Assembly (NCBI RefSeq): GCF_030272615.1
Contig: NC_081411.1
Coordinates: forward strand, 825,026,397 to 825,090,396
DNA: 64,000 bases
Direction of reading: 5' to 3'
DNA from: Cryptomeria japonica
Lineage: Eukaryota; Streptophyta; Pinopsida; Cupressales; Cupressaceae
Of the stretch, positions 19,508 to 30,652 are shown one piece after another (within the stretch, counting starts at the first letter, position 1; each line of letters opens with the position of its first letter). Below the pieces are notes generated by a model. It was not told where the DNA came from and made no database searches. It was given only the letters and a program-made list of their open reading frames with translations. The position numbers and the translations under genes were made by a program.

Positions 19508-22500
19508 TTAATTTCCATCCGGGGGTGGTAACTGGTCAAAAATGGATTTGTACTTTTTTTGAGCGTCGGTGAGAGCGACAGAGAGGGCATCTTTTACACT
19601 TTCCATTAAAGAATTTTGTGCTTGAATATTAGCCAATAGTGATATTAAGCCATCAAGAGTGCTTCCCTCTTGTGTAGTAGATAGGCATGTGGCTCAGTTA
19701 ATCTGTTCTTGAACTGATGAAAGATGAGGAAGGAATAATGTCTGGAGTGTCATTATATCCATCCTGATCTTATGCTCTTCATTTCTTAGATCCAATTGTT
19801 CAGCCATGAGCTGTTGAAGCTTGGTATAATAATTCTAAACTGAATTGGGCTCTGGAGTCAACTTATTTGAGAGATTGGTGATCTCTTTCTCAATTGCATC
19901 AGTTTTATTCTTGATATCTTTAATGAATATATAAAATGTACAAAGTTTCTGAAATAAATAAAGAATATGCTTGAGTTGAGGGGACAACTCAGCAATAAAT
20001 TTGACAAGTTTGACTTTGCCAATAGCGAGAGCTTTCTGTACCTCTTCTATCATTTTTGTAGTAAGCTCCTTGTCTTTTAGCTTGCTCAAATACTCAGATG
20101 CATCAACTCCTGATGTTTCTATTTGATTAAGGAGTTCATCCAGTTGAATGTGGATGGCTACATCGATTGACACTGTAGCTGTAGGTGGCATATCTAATAG
20201 CAGTGTCTTCACCTTCTGAAGTACTTTATTCTTCTTTTGTATGGCCATCTACTTTTCTTGTTCGGCCTTAGCTTTGCATAGTTCACCAAAATCAATGAGT
20301 GCTTGCCCCTTCAATTTTGATATATCCACATTGGACAACACTATTGGTTTAGATAAATCAACTTTGAAACTATGCTTTTTCACTTTCTTCTCTTTACCTT
20401 TGGTCGGTTGGACCAAGACCAATAGCTTGAGAGGCTTGCTGACCCTCGGTAGGTTGCTCGATAGAGGCAACACTTTGGTCGGTTCTTGTCGCTGTTGTGG
20501 TGTCTTTTGGTGCCTCAGTACTGGGTGTCTCAGCTGCTACATTTTCGTTGCTCGAAGGTGCTTGAGAGGTCTATTCTAGAGTAGTATCTTCTCCTATTGT
20601 AGACTTGTGACCTTTGATGCCTTATGCTATATCCTGAGGAGCTTTGGTAGAGATAGGTTGATTGATTGGTGGATAAGGCTGAACTTGTTCTAAAATGGAT
20701 TCACTAGATACAAGTTTTGCATATGAAGTGCCTTCTATCATTTCCTACTCTGGTTCCTCTATATCCATGACATCTTCATCTATTTGAATAGTGTCAGTCA
20801 GGTCTTGTTTAGTAACATCAGGACCGTGCTCAATGACATCAACGATTTCAACTATAGATTGTTCACCGACATCCTTTATTTTGAAGATTTCTTGCCATTT
20901 TGCTTTTGTCTCATTCTCTACGTCAATGTATAGCCCATTCATTAGTTTTAAGGCTCTCTGTTTGACAAGAAATTTTGAATTGTAGGTTGTCAAATGGTCC
21001 TTTATTTCTACTACAAACATATCAGGAAATAGATGGACTAGATTTCTTTCTCTGATTTGTTTCTCTTAGTCCATTGCATACTTCCACCTATTATCAATAT
21101 GTAAGTAAAGTTCATTTGGAAGTGACTTTACTAGTTCCAATGGAGCTAACCGGAACTTTAGAAGTGTGTAGATAACAGCTTCTTCAATTTGTCTCTTCTC
21201 ATCATTATTTCTAGTTTCATACTTGACAAATCTAAAGGAACCAAATCTGCCATATTCTTTTAGATTAGCACAGAAGTTATCAACACTATGTATATTTACC
21301 TTCTTGCTCTTGACAATCTGGAATTTGTTGGCATCCTTAGATTCTGTATCACTAAACTCTTTTGCCAAAATGAGCCTCCGAGTAGATTTCTTGTAGGTCC
21401 TGGTTACCTTGGGAACAGTAACACTCTTTTATTTCTTACTCGGTGATGCTACTGATGCTCTTGGATTAGGTCTCTTTGTTGGAGGATTCAGTAGGGCCTT
21501 TGAAGTGTCCAGTTTCTTTCTTTTCAACACTTTACCCTTAGGCAATTAGGTGCTCAGTGTTATAGCTGCCTCTTGAGCTTTTGATTCCTCTTCGGTGAAG
21601 GCAAGAGTGCCTTTGATGGGTGTGGAGGAAGAATCTTCTTTGAATTTCTCCGTTAAAACCTTTATCATCTTTGTTGCTTTTCTTGTAGCTTTGGGTACTA
21701 CAATGCTCATTTTTACTTTTCCCTTCACCTCTTCATAGGTTCCATACCTCAGCTCAGTAGCATGCCTTGGTAATGTAAGATATGCATCAATTTGCTATTG
21801 TGTGATATCAAAGTCAATCTCGTAACCCATAGGTGGCAAAGATTGAGTTCTCAATTCCATAGCATTCACATAATAGTAATTAGTGTCTACCTCAAAGAAT
21901 ATATCATCTTTATATTTCTCCACTAGCTGGGGTGGAATTTGGTACCTATTGTGCATATTCTCTTGAAATTTATTGAAATAATCATCCATTATATCATTGA
22001 AATTATCACCTAGTTTCTTGATAAAGTCATTAATCTAATGGGTGATTGGTCGGTGTAGCTCCCAAACTACTTTACTGACTGATGGAAAGAATTTTTCAAA
22101 GTAGAAAAACATGCATACAAGAAGTGAACCAAACTTTAGTGTGTTTGCCGAGTTGTTCTTCTTCGGCTTCTTTATTGTGTTCAGATTCTCAAACAGGTTT
22201 TTCAGTAACACTTCACATAAGTCAACTTTCATTCCCTTTTTTACAATTTTATAAGCTAAGTCAACTGTTGCACAGGGTACACTGTTGTCCCTTGCTGATT
22301 GGAAGAAATAGTAACTGATTACTCTAATGGAAAACTTAAGTTCTGTATCAGTGACATTGTTCAGTTTCAGTCCTCTGTAATCAGATTCTACTCTAGTTAA
22401 ACTGATTAATTCCTTCTATGATATCATCTTTTGAGCTCGTGCATGATCATAGATAGGATAATCGGTGATCACGTGAATGATTTCCTTGGTGATTTTAAAT

Positions 22501-22961
22501 GGTTTCTCTTCTAGCCACATGAAATCATCGTGAACTCTGCTCAAAACAAACTTGACCCATAGGGGCTTGAACACACGAGGATAGGTTAGGGCTTGAGTCA
22601 ATCCTTTGATTTTCATGTGTTCATACTTGTTTTTTAATACACCATCGGTACATAGTTCATCATAGGTGTCTCTTATTTCAACATGATCGAGTTCTTCAAC
22701 ATGGCATTTGGTGAAGAATCTCACATCTTCGACTAACAAGACTCGATCTAGGATGAGTGAAAAGGCAGTTTTGTCATCCAGTTCAGAGGCAACTTTAGGA
22801 GTCGAAGAGTATTTCAGTGAGGGCTTCTCTACATTCTTGACAATAATGAGATCTTGGATCTTGGGTGCCATTGAAGATTTCAGGTAAAAACTTAGCAAAC
22901 TATCCTTAGGGTCTGACAGTTTACAAATGGCAGACATTTCACACTTAGTAGATAATAACAA
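19508..22961 (-). pseudogene. Element E ORF2: large protein of unknown function, degenerate
   Basis: Homologous by conserved blocks to ORF2 of B. Possible starts are ATG 22961 or the in-frame ATG 22871 (MAPKIQDLIIVKNVEKPSLK), the latter aligning better with the B start. N-terminal blocks: LILDRVLLVEDVRFFTKCHV, SRVHDDFMWLEEKPFKITKE, then IIHVITDYP; next MKVDLCEVLLKNLFENLNTI (22232) and SLLVCMFFYF, then PPMGYEIDFDITQ. The middle has a basic stretch (KGKVLKRKKLDTSK, about 21540-21490) that could be a nuclear signal, followed by an acidic Ser/Thr-rich part. The C-terminus is helical, ending IFDQLPPPDGN at 19508. About 1,150 codons with roughly eight stops or shifts. No catalytic motif recognised. 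It sits where pol would be. Confidence 0.7.
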
Positions 22962-23420
22962 TTTGATAAGATCGGTGAGCTAGCTTAACAATGCGATGAG
23001 ATTTGATGTAAATACCTTGAATTTGGTTTGAATGAGTTTTGATCACCTTGATTCGCTCTGCTCTACTCTTTTGAAAACTTGGTGAACAAAAATGACCATG
23101 AAAATACATTTAAGTACACAAAATACCTTATCGGGTTCCGTGTGGGTTAGGTTAAAAATATTAAATGCGTTTGGTTCACCTTTAACCAATTTACTCTCTT
23201 TCTTTTCATTTTAACTTAGTAACCAAATTTCCTTCATTTACCGACTTGACAGGCTTCCTGTATTCATCGACTTGACAGGTTTCCTATAAAGTACTTTTGA
23301 TAGAATTTCAAACTTACTAATGCATCTTGACTATGCAGATTTTGAATTTAGTACATAATAGAATAGGAACTGTTATGATTTTAACCTTCAGAGAATGCAG
23401 TCCCTTAATATCTTTTCTGA
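22962..23420 (-). other. Element E spacer between ORF1 and ORF2
   Basis: No frame and no pol motif. Probably the leader of ORF2; it contains the repeat gacttgacagg(c/t)ttcct at about 23242 and 23268. Confidence 0.45.
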
Positions 23421-24773
23421 TTAATTTGGAATAGGTGCACCTAACTTGGTAGGTAAGGTGCTTTCTTCATTTGACATGATTTCCTTCTTTTTCCAAATCA
23501 TCTTTAATTTCTCTTTTATTTCTTCAGTGTCTCCTCTAGGTTGATCTCTGCAATCTCCAGCTAAATGTCCAACTTTGTGACAGTGAAAACATGCCATACC
23601 AGGATTTCTCCATGATCTTTGGTTGTTCATTCCAAACCTTATAAAACAGTTGGCACTAATATGTCCATATCTTCCACAACATTTGCACCATATCCTTGTC
23701 TTGTAATCCCATGGTATTGCTGCATATTGTCGGTAAGGATCTGTGTGAGTTCGATAACCTCTAGTGTTTGCTCGATGTGTAGACCACATGTAGTTCTTTT
23801 GCTTAAGCCAGCACTTCTCAGTACTATGTCCATATCTATTGCATTTTCTACAAAAACCCTTTGTATTTTTCCTTCTGATAGTTGTTAATAGACTTTGTCC
23901 TACATTGGTTAAATGTGTGACCATATTTATTGCAATTTTAACAATAACCATTGGACTTAGTGATATTCAGTTGCTTACCTTTTCTAATTTGGCACATGTT
24001 GGCAGTGTGACCTTGATTTCCATAGTAGTAGCAAATAGGCTTCTTTCTTTTGATGTTATTCCTATTTCTAGCTTTCTTTGATGATTCTCCTCTCTCGGTG
24101 TTATGAATTCCTTTCTCGGTAGAGTCTTTTCCTTTGTAACCGAGTCTTGCATCTTTGTTGGGTCTTCTTGTATTCAGTTGCTCATCCACATCTTTGATGA
24201 TTCATAACTCTTCTTCAGTGTTTCTTTGGATTTCTTTTCTGTTTCAAGTTCATTGGTCAACCTTGATACTTCGAGTTTCAATGCTTGATTTTCATCATTC
24301 TTCAGAATTGCTTTATGATGTGCATAACCTAGTTGATCTGTCATATTTTGTTGAATCCCAATCAACCTTATGATTTCATCATTCTTATCAGATACTAAGA
24401 CTTCAAGTTGTTGTTTCTCTCTTTCTAGATCTATTGTTTTATCCTCAGTTGTCCTTAATGCATCTAGATTTTTAGTCATCTGTGTGCTGAAATGTTCATG
24501 TTCTCTTTTCATTGCTTTTAGTTGATCGGCCAATGCTTTGTTCTTTTCTTTCAATACCCCAATCATTTCTTCAGTCTCTTCAGATATACTATTCTCAGAT
24601 GATGTCTCAATTTGTTCCACTAACTCTTGAGAATCCTGCAAGTCATTAGATAATCTTCTTCTTACTTTCAAAGATTTTTGCATTTGCCTTTGCATATCTA
24701 CAATTATTTGATTAGCATGATCCAACTCTTCTTGCAGATACACAATCCTCCGAGATTGTTTGTAGCCTTCCAT
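23421..24773 (-). pseudogene. Element E ORF1, copy 1: coiled-coil Gag with five zinc knuckles
   Basis: ATG 24773 (MEGYKQSRRIVYLQEELDHA). Residues ~1-200 form a long Glu/Lys/Leu coiled coil with an acidic patch (SSENSISEETEEM). A 1-nt deletion near 24186 breaks the frame after KSYESSKM. The C-terminal part has five knuckles in a row: CYYYGNQGHTANMC (Cys to Tyr), then after a stop NCNKYGHTFNQC, CRKCNRYGHSTEKC, CKCCGRYGHISANC and CFHCHKVGHLAGDC, ending TLPTKLGAPIPN at 23421. Retroelement Gags usually have one or two. The layout implies RNA binding and self-assembly. Most of ORF1 is still readable, so decay is modest. Confidence 0.8.
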
Positions 24774-24821
24774 TGATAAGATCTTTCTCTTTAGGCAGTT
24801 AAACCCTTTTCCAAGATTCAA

Positions 24822-24833
24822 GCTCTGATACCA
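24822..24833 (-). promoter_or_regulatory. Primer binding site of element E
   Basis: Minus-strand tggtatcagagc, exact match to the initiator tRNA-Met type site, two bases from the LTR end. Confidence 0.9.
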
Positions 24834-24835
24834 AT

Positions 24836-25986
24836 TGTTAGGCCCAATATGGAAAGCTAATGTACTACGAGGGGAGGGGTGAATCAGTACTCCAAAACAT
24901 TTCTTGAATAATAACTTTACTATTATGCATAAAAAAAATAGTGCAGTAACATAAAATAAAGTTAAAATAAATAGATAACAATCATACATGATTCACTCCA
25001 TAACACATATATTTTGGTTACGCAGAAACTCTTGGTTAGAGAGAAAAACTGCGGTGGGGATGGCACCCACAACTTCACTACTGCAATAATAAAGAGTGCT
25101 CAGTTAGAGCTACATATTAGCTATTTCTGATAGCTTATCCTATTAGGAGTAACAAGATATGTTAGATCTACCTTGCAAAAGGATTTTACAATATTTATTC
25201 TGAATGTTGCACCTAGTTAGAGGCTTTACAATTTATAGACTTGATTAGAGTCTTTTACCCTGTTAAAGGTTTCTCTTTCAACTTCACAATATTACAATAA
25301 AATCATTACAAATATCTACAACTTTACATCTGAAATGTTATAGCAGATTCTATGTGCTCAAAATAGATTACCTTGCTTATAGCATACCTCGGTAACCCAT
25401 ATAGTAACTTGGTAAACCCTTCTGTTTACTCTGTTCTTTGATTGTTCTCTAAAAACCTTCTCAGTGACCTCTGTGTCTCTGTAACAGTCTTCTTAGACTC
25501 ATACATACACCCTTAACTCATGCTGTATAAATAGATCTCTTAAGACAGTGATCTACTTCATTACTTCAATCTTACAAACAAGATTCCTCGAATGAATAAC
25601 TATACAAAATATTTCATTGGTTAGATTGATCTCAAAATCATACACAATCTTCTAGTGCAATTTCCAATGTGATAATGGTTAGATGTGCCTCAAGCTTGTA
25701 ACACGTTTTCATATGCATGTCCAGGTTCAATGTATCCGGTAACACGTTTCACTCAGTGTATATCAACTTGGTGTGTTATCTTTGTTGCTTGGTAGCTATA
25801 AAAAGATACTCGGTAGACAGCTCGGTGTATACTACATTCTGTGACTGCTTTCCTCTATAACTGACTAGACTATGCATACCGACTTCTCTGTGTATACCGA
25901 CTATATGATTTGGTAGTGTTAACTGACTAGAGAATATAGTATGACTTTGAATATAAAAACTAATGGCAATTTGATAAGTAGTAACA
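24836..25986 (-). repeat. Right (5') LTR of element E
   Basis: 1151 bp. Minus strand tgttactacttatc to gggcctaaca. The minus strand carries a TATA-like ctataaat (plus atttatag, about 25229) downstream of which transcription could start. Right edge abuts LTR D. Confidence 0.9.
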
Positions 25987-26216
25987 ATGAGATTATGTTA
26001 TTTTAATTGTTTTGATATCCTATATATGTGTATTCGAAGACTGAATAAGAAGGAGAAAAGATTTCATGTAATAGAATGAGTAAAGGTTTGATACTATTCT
26101 ATTTTAGCAAGCAAGGAGCTAGTCGGTAAACACCAAGGTTATCAGTATTGGTTAAAGAAGAAAGAATGTCTACTGAGTAAAGTTCAGTATTTACCAAGTA
26201 TCAACCGAGCAGTAAC
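25987..26216 (+). mobile_element. LTR D, left piece (truncated)
   Basis: Aligns with about 26498-26686 of D1 (shared words tgttttgatatcct, agtcggtaaac, aaggttatc, agtatttaccaag). Cut on the left by element E and on the right, at gtaac, by D1. Continues at 27713. Confidence 0.7.
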
Positions 26217-27712
26217 TGTTGGCATTATAGTAAGAAAGATTGTTGATATTCAATAAGGATATTGAGAAGGTTGTTGAAGATTATTGATATAACTGAAGAA
26301 GGATGATAACTATCTTTATAACATTATTTTGTCATTGATGTCAAGAAATTGATTATCTGATTCAGTATGATGTTGCCATATCTTGAGAAGATTGATTAGA
26401 AGAGAATTAAGATGTCGGTAAAAGACACAGAAAGAATGTGATGAATAAAGGGAGGAATAAGTTATTCAATGAGCAACTATTACCGAGTTAGACAATGATG
26501 ATATCATGATGTTTAGATTGTTTTGATATCCTACACATGTTGTTGATTGTAAGGTTAATACTATACTATGTCACTGAGCAAGGAACCTAGTCGGTAAACC
26601 CTAAGGTTATCGATATCGGTTAATGAAGGCGAAATGTCTACCAAGTAAAGTTTAGTATTTACCAAGTTGCAACCAAGCTATGACAGTGCGCATAGGATGG
26701 ATAAAAGCATTATTTAATAAAAGACAATGATTAGCTAAAGATGTATAAATGATTGGTATGTCGTGCATGAAGTTTGTTAAGGATCTATGGCAAAGGAAAA
26801 TTGGCAAGAAGATCTATAGTGCAGATTGAACCGCAATAACCTTATGCAAGTTCCAAGATAGGAATGCAAGTCCCGAGGTAAGGTAAAACATTTTCAGATT
26901 GGAAGGATACATTGAACTTGGTCAAGTTTGAAGATCTGATGGCTAAGATTGATCATGGGAAATATGATCAAGGAGATTAAGCGGTTAGCAATAGTTTTTT
27001 AAATAAGGAATTGTTAATAAACAATGTATGTGGGTAAGTGTATGCACAGGGATGCTACATAGTGATTACCGAGCACAGAAGCTTGAAGACCTGTTTGAAT
27101 AGCATAGTAGAGAGCCTAGCAAAGGGACAAGATAAGTCCTATGACTATATTGTTTTGAGCAAATAAGAATTTGCTTTAGTATTTTAGATGTGAAGTTGCA
27201 GATAGATTTTTATTACTGTTATTTTGTAAGTGACAAAAAATCTCTTAATTGAGTGGACTTGATAGTCTTATTTGAAAACCCTCTAGCAAGGTAACATTCT
27301 AAATGAGTGTTTGAAATCCTTTAGCAAGGTCACTTCTAACAAAGTGAAGATCCTAACAGATCTGAGGGAAATCCCTTAACTGAGTCACATCTAGCAATGT
27401 GTTTGTAATCTTTAACAGGATTTGCTTTTAACCGAGCATACTCTAGAAGAGTATATTTCTTAGTGGGTCCAAAATCCCATAGTGGTTTTTCCCTATTTGG
27501 GTTTCTACGTTAAATCTGGTGTTATGAGTGTTATTATGATTATGTGTTCATAAGTTTGCATGTTTAGTATTTTTTGGTTAAGTTGTTGAAGTATAAGTTA
27601 CTGAGGTTGAATCTGTTGATTTTATGGAAGTTTAAGTTTGTATGATTTACCCCCCCCTCTCATCTTGTTAGCTATTGGCATCTATACTTTACATTAAGTA
27701 TCAGAACTAATA
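26217..27712 (+). mobile_element. Solo LTR D1 inserted in LTR D
   Basis: 1496 bp starting tgttggcattatag and ending atcagaactaata, flanked by perfect gtaac duplications (26212-26216 and 27713-27717). Sequence on both sides is the same LTR family in the same orientation, so an LTR inserted into a relative. The end atcagaac resembles a PBS, but the duplication places it inside the inserted unit. Contains no coding frame. Confidence 0.75.
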
Positions 27713-28680
27713 GTAACAAGATGCATTGGATGAATAAGTACATTATTAAATGAAGGATGCCAATGAGCTAGAGATTTATAGAAGATTGGAATGTCATGCA
27801 AGAAGTTTGTTAAGCATCAACGGCAATGAAAATTCAAGAGTTGGATCTACAACACAGATTGAACGGTCATAATCGAGCACAAGTACCAAGGAAGGTATAC
27901 AAGTTCCAAGGCAAGATAAAATGTTTTTCAGTTTGAAGGATTCAATGAACCTAGTCAAGTTTGAAGATTTGATGGCTAAGATTAATCATGGGAAATGTGA
28001 CTAAGGAGATTAAGTGGTTAGGAATTGCTTATAAATAAGGAAAAGTTGATGAACAAAGTATGTAGGCAAATAGAAGAGCAGTGATACTGCAGAGGTGATT
28101 ACCGAGTATAGAAGATTCAAGATCTGATTGAAGAATTGATTGAGAAGCCTAGCAAGGAGGAAGATAAGTCTTATAGCAAGATTATCCTGAGCACATAGAG
28201 TCTGCTTTAACATTTTAGATGTAAAGTTACAGATATATTTTATTACTATTATTTATTTTTGTAAGTGATAGGAAATCTTTTAACCGAGTGGACCTAACAT
28301 TCTGAATGAGTGTTTGAAATCCTTTGACAAGGTCACTTCTAACAAAGTGCAAGATTCTGATAGATCTGAGGGAAATTCCTTGACCGGGTCACATATAGCA
28401 ATGTGTTTATGTAATCTTTAACAGGATTGGCTTTTAACCGAGCATACTCTAGAAGAGTATATTTTCTTAGTGGGTCCGAAATCCCACAGTGGTTTTTCCC
28501 TATTTGGGTTTCCACGTTAAATATAGTGTTAAATGTGTTTTGTTGTTTCAAGTTTATCAGTTTATGAGTTTGAATGATATACAGTCATATTTGCATGTCA
28601 AGTAAGTTCTACCGAGGTCAAATTTGATGAATATATTGAATTGTGAGTTTATCTGATTCACCCCCCCCCTCTCATCTAAC
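27713..28680 (+). mobile_element. LTR D, right piece
   Basis: Aligns with about 26690-27712 of D1, for example gaagtttgttaag, gtcaagtttgaagat, gggtcc.aaatccca, tggtttttccctatttgggt. Lacks about 40 bp near its end (ctcatct joins directly to aacta). Abuts gag of element C, into which D was inserted. Confidence 0.75.
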
Positions 28681-29467
28681 TAAAAATATGGGATAAGTTG
28701 TAGACTCTTAATGAAGGTGACCCTACAGTAAAGATTACTAAACTTGATGGTTACTGAGTGAGATATGAAAACCTGAAAATGGAAGAAGATGAAAGGATTA
28801 CTGCACTCATGGAAAGCATAAATGACATTGTTATGGGAAATCAATGTTGTGGTGGAACTTTGAGCAAAAATGAATTGTTTCTAAAGTTTTGAGAGCCCTA
28901 CCACTGGCTTACAAAATGAAGGCTACTACTATTAATGAATTGAGAAAAATAGCTAATACATCTGTCAACAAAGATACTTTGGTTGGGAAACTATTTGCTT
29001 TTGAACTTGAGGAATTTGGACCTTCTAGAGCTATGAAGAGTGAACCTGCTTTTCATGCACCTACATCTGCAACCGATAAGCAAGACTGGAAAGCTTTATA
29101 TGAAAAAGAGTTAGAAGATATGAAGAGAGAAGATGATGAGTTTGAGCAAGTTGAAGCACTATTTGCTAGAAGAGTACCGAAAGGACCGATAGGAAGTAAG
29201 TACGAAGGAAAATCACCTTTTAAATATTTTGCATGTAATAAGATTGGTCATTTTGCATCTAGATGTCTTGAAAGGAATTCAATATTTGAAGAAAGAGTTA
29301 AAAGATCATTTAAGCCTAACCTTAGATATAAAAACAGGTATCAATTCAAGAAAAATAGAGACAAATCATGCTACATAGTGGATGAGGAAGGCATTACTGA
29401 TTCAGATGATGAACCAGCAGAAGACTCTACTGGTGGATCCGACAATGGGAAGGAATGGGTATTCTAG
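28681..29467 (+). pseudogene. Ty1/copia gag of element C (5' end lost)
   Basis: Starts within the UBN2-type Gag region: TLNEGDPTVKITKLDGY, then a stop, YENLKMEEDERITALMESI, a frameshift near 28888, then RALPLAYKMKATTINELRK and KLFAFELEEFGPS. One zinc knuckle, YFACNKIGHFASRC, whose first Cys is Tyr, so it is probably broken. Ends with a stop at 29467 that interrupts what was one gag-pol frame. The N-terminal ~100 residues are missing beyond the D insertion. Confidence 0.85.
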
Positions 29468-29830
29468 GCTATCAAGGAAGATGATCCGGTGCTAGAAGAG
29501 AATGTACCTGAGGAGAAGGCACTTGCTACTAAAATTGATGACAAGGATGAATGGATAATTGATAGTGGTTGTTCACATCATATGACTGGAGATAAAGGGA
29601 AGTTTCTGTCTTTGCAAGAATTTGATGGTGGACTAGTTAGATTTAGATATGACAAGGCATGTATGATTAAAGGAAAAGGAACTATATCATTGGATGGTAA
29701 GAACAATAGTGACAATGTTTATTATGTTGAAGGTTTGAAGCATAATCTTTTGAGTGTAGGACAACTGGTAGATGAGGGATTTCAACTATAGTTCAAGGAT
29801 GGAAAATGCAAAATCATTAACAGATCTGGC
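29468..29830 (+). pseudogene. Ty1/copia protease of element C
   Basis: Aspartic protease region with the intact catalytic box WIIDSGCSHHMTGDKGKF at about 29552-29605, followed by NVYYVEGLKHNLLSVGQLVD. In copia elements this cuts the polyprotein. A stop at 29789 separates it from the pre-integrase part. Confidence 0.85.
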
Positions 29831-30652
29831 TTGGAGATTGCAACCAGTACACAGACAAAAGGTAATATATTTCATTTTAACTCTTGTGAGAAGAAATGTT
29901 TGATTATACACATTGATGAGAGTTGGATATGGCATAAAAGGTTGTGTAATGTAAATTTTGATTGCATTGTGAAGACCAGTTCAACTAAGGCTGTTAGAGA
30001 TATGCCTAAGATTATGAAGCCCTATAATCCGGTATGTAAAGAATATCAAATGGGTAAACAGGTCAGAACCTCTTTTAGGAGTATACAAGATAAATCAAAT
30101 GATGTTCTTGATCTTATTCATACTGATTTGTGTGGCCCTGCTAGAGTTAAAAGTTTTCATGGTGATAGATATTCCATGCTAATCATTGATGATTATTCTA
30201 TAATGATGTGGGTTACTTTTTTGAGAGAAAAATCTAAAGCATTTGAAAAGTTTAAAATATTTAAGTCTAAAGTGGGAACTAAGACAAGATTGAAGATTAA
30301 ATGTTTGAGATCAGATCATGGTGGAGAATTCACATCCGGTGAGTTTACTAACTTTTGTGACAAGCATGTTATAAGAAGATAATTTTCTGCTCCCCGGACA
30401 CCTCAACAAAATGGAGTTGTGGAAAGGAAAAATATAACTATCTTGGATGCTTCTAGAACAATGATGATGGAAGCTAATCTACCTCATATCTAAAGGAGAG
30501 AAGCAATGAGCACAATGTTTTATACATTCGACAAAGTACATATCAAAGGAGAAATTGGTAAAACGCCCTATGAATTATGGTTTGGCGATACACCTACAGT
30601 TAAGTATTTTAGATTTTTTTGTAGTAAATGTTATATCAGAAGAGATGATACT
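29831..30652 (+). pseudogene. Ty1/copia integrase of element C, N-terminal and core
   Basis: GAG-pre-integrase (ESWIWHKRLCNVNFDCIVK; then VCKEYQMGKQ with the second zinc Cys replaced), then the core: LIHTDLCGPARVKSFHGDRY, LIIDDYSIMMWVTFLREKSK, LRSDHGGEFTSGEF, and after a stop at 30380 TPQQNGVVERKNITI. The three catalytic acidic residues (Asp, Asp, Glu) are all present, unlike in A. A second stop lies near 30490. Interrupted at 30652 by solo LTR F within the RRDD motif. Confidence 0.9.

Larger units (their letters stand above)
17109..25986 (-). mobile_element. Element E: tandem pol-less LTR retrotransposon (minus strand)
   Basis: Right to left: LTR 24836-25986, PBS 24822-24833, ORF1 24773-23421, ORF2 22961-19508, PPT 19180-19191, LTR 18031-19179, a second PBS 18019-18030 and a second truncated ORF1 17968-17113. 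So it is LTR-internal-LTR-internal with the last copy broken off at ~17109 against the methyltransferase fragment. No pol motif in the complete internal region. To the right it abuts an LTR of family D at 25987, into which it is inserted. Confidence 0.85.

Noticed and set aside
27696-27707. PBS-like aagtatcagaac as evidence of a complete D element
   Set aside because: The perfect gtaac duplications enclose it within the D1 unit, and nothing internal follows; three mismatches to the usual site.
26690-28680. Simple tandem duplication of about 1 kb
   Set aside because: Explained better by insertion of LTR D1 into related LTR D, with perfect target duplications and continuity of D on both sides.
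26690-28680. CRISPR array or other prokaryotic repeat system
   Set aside because: Repeats are long, few and of LTR type; the window is plant DNA.
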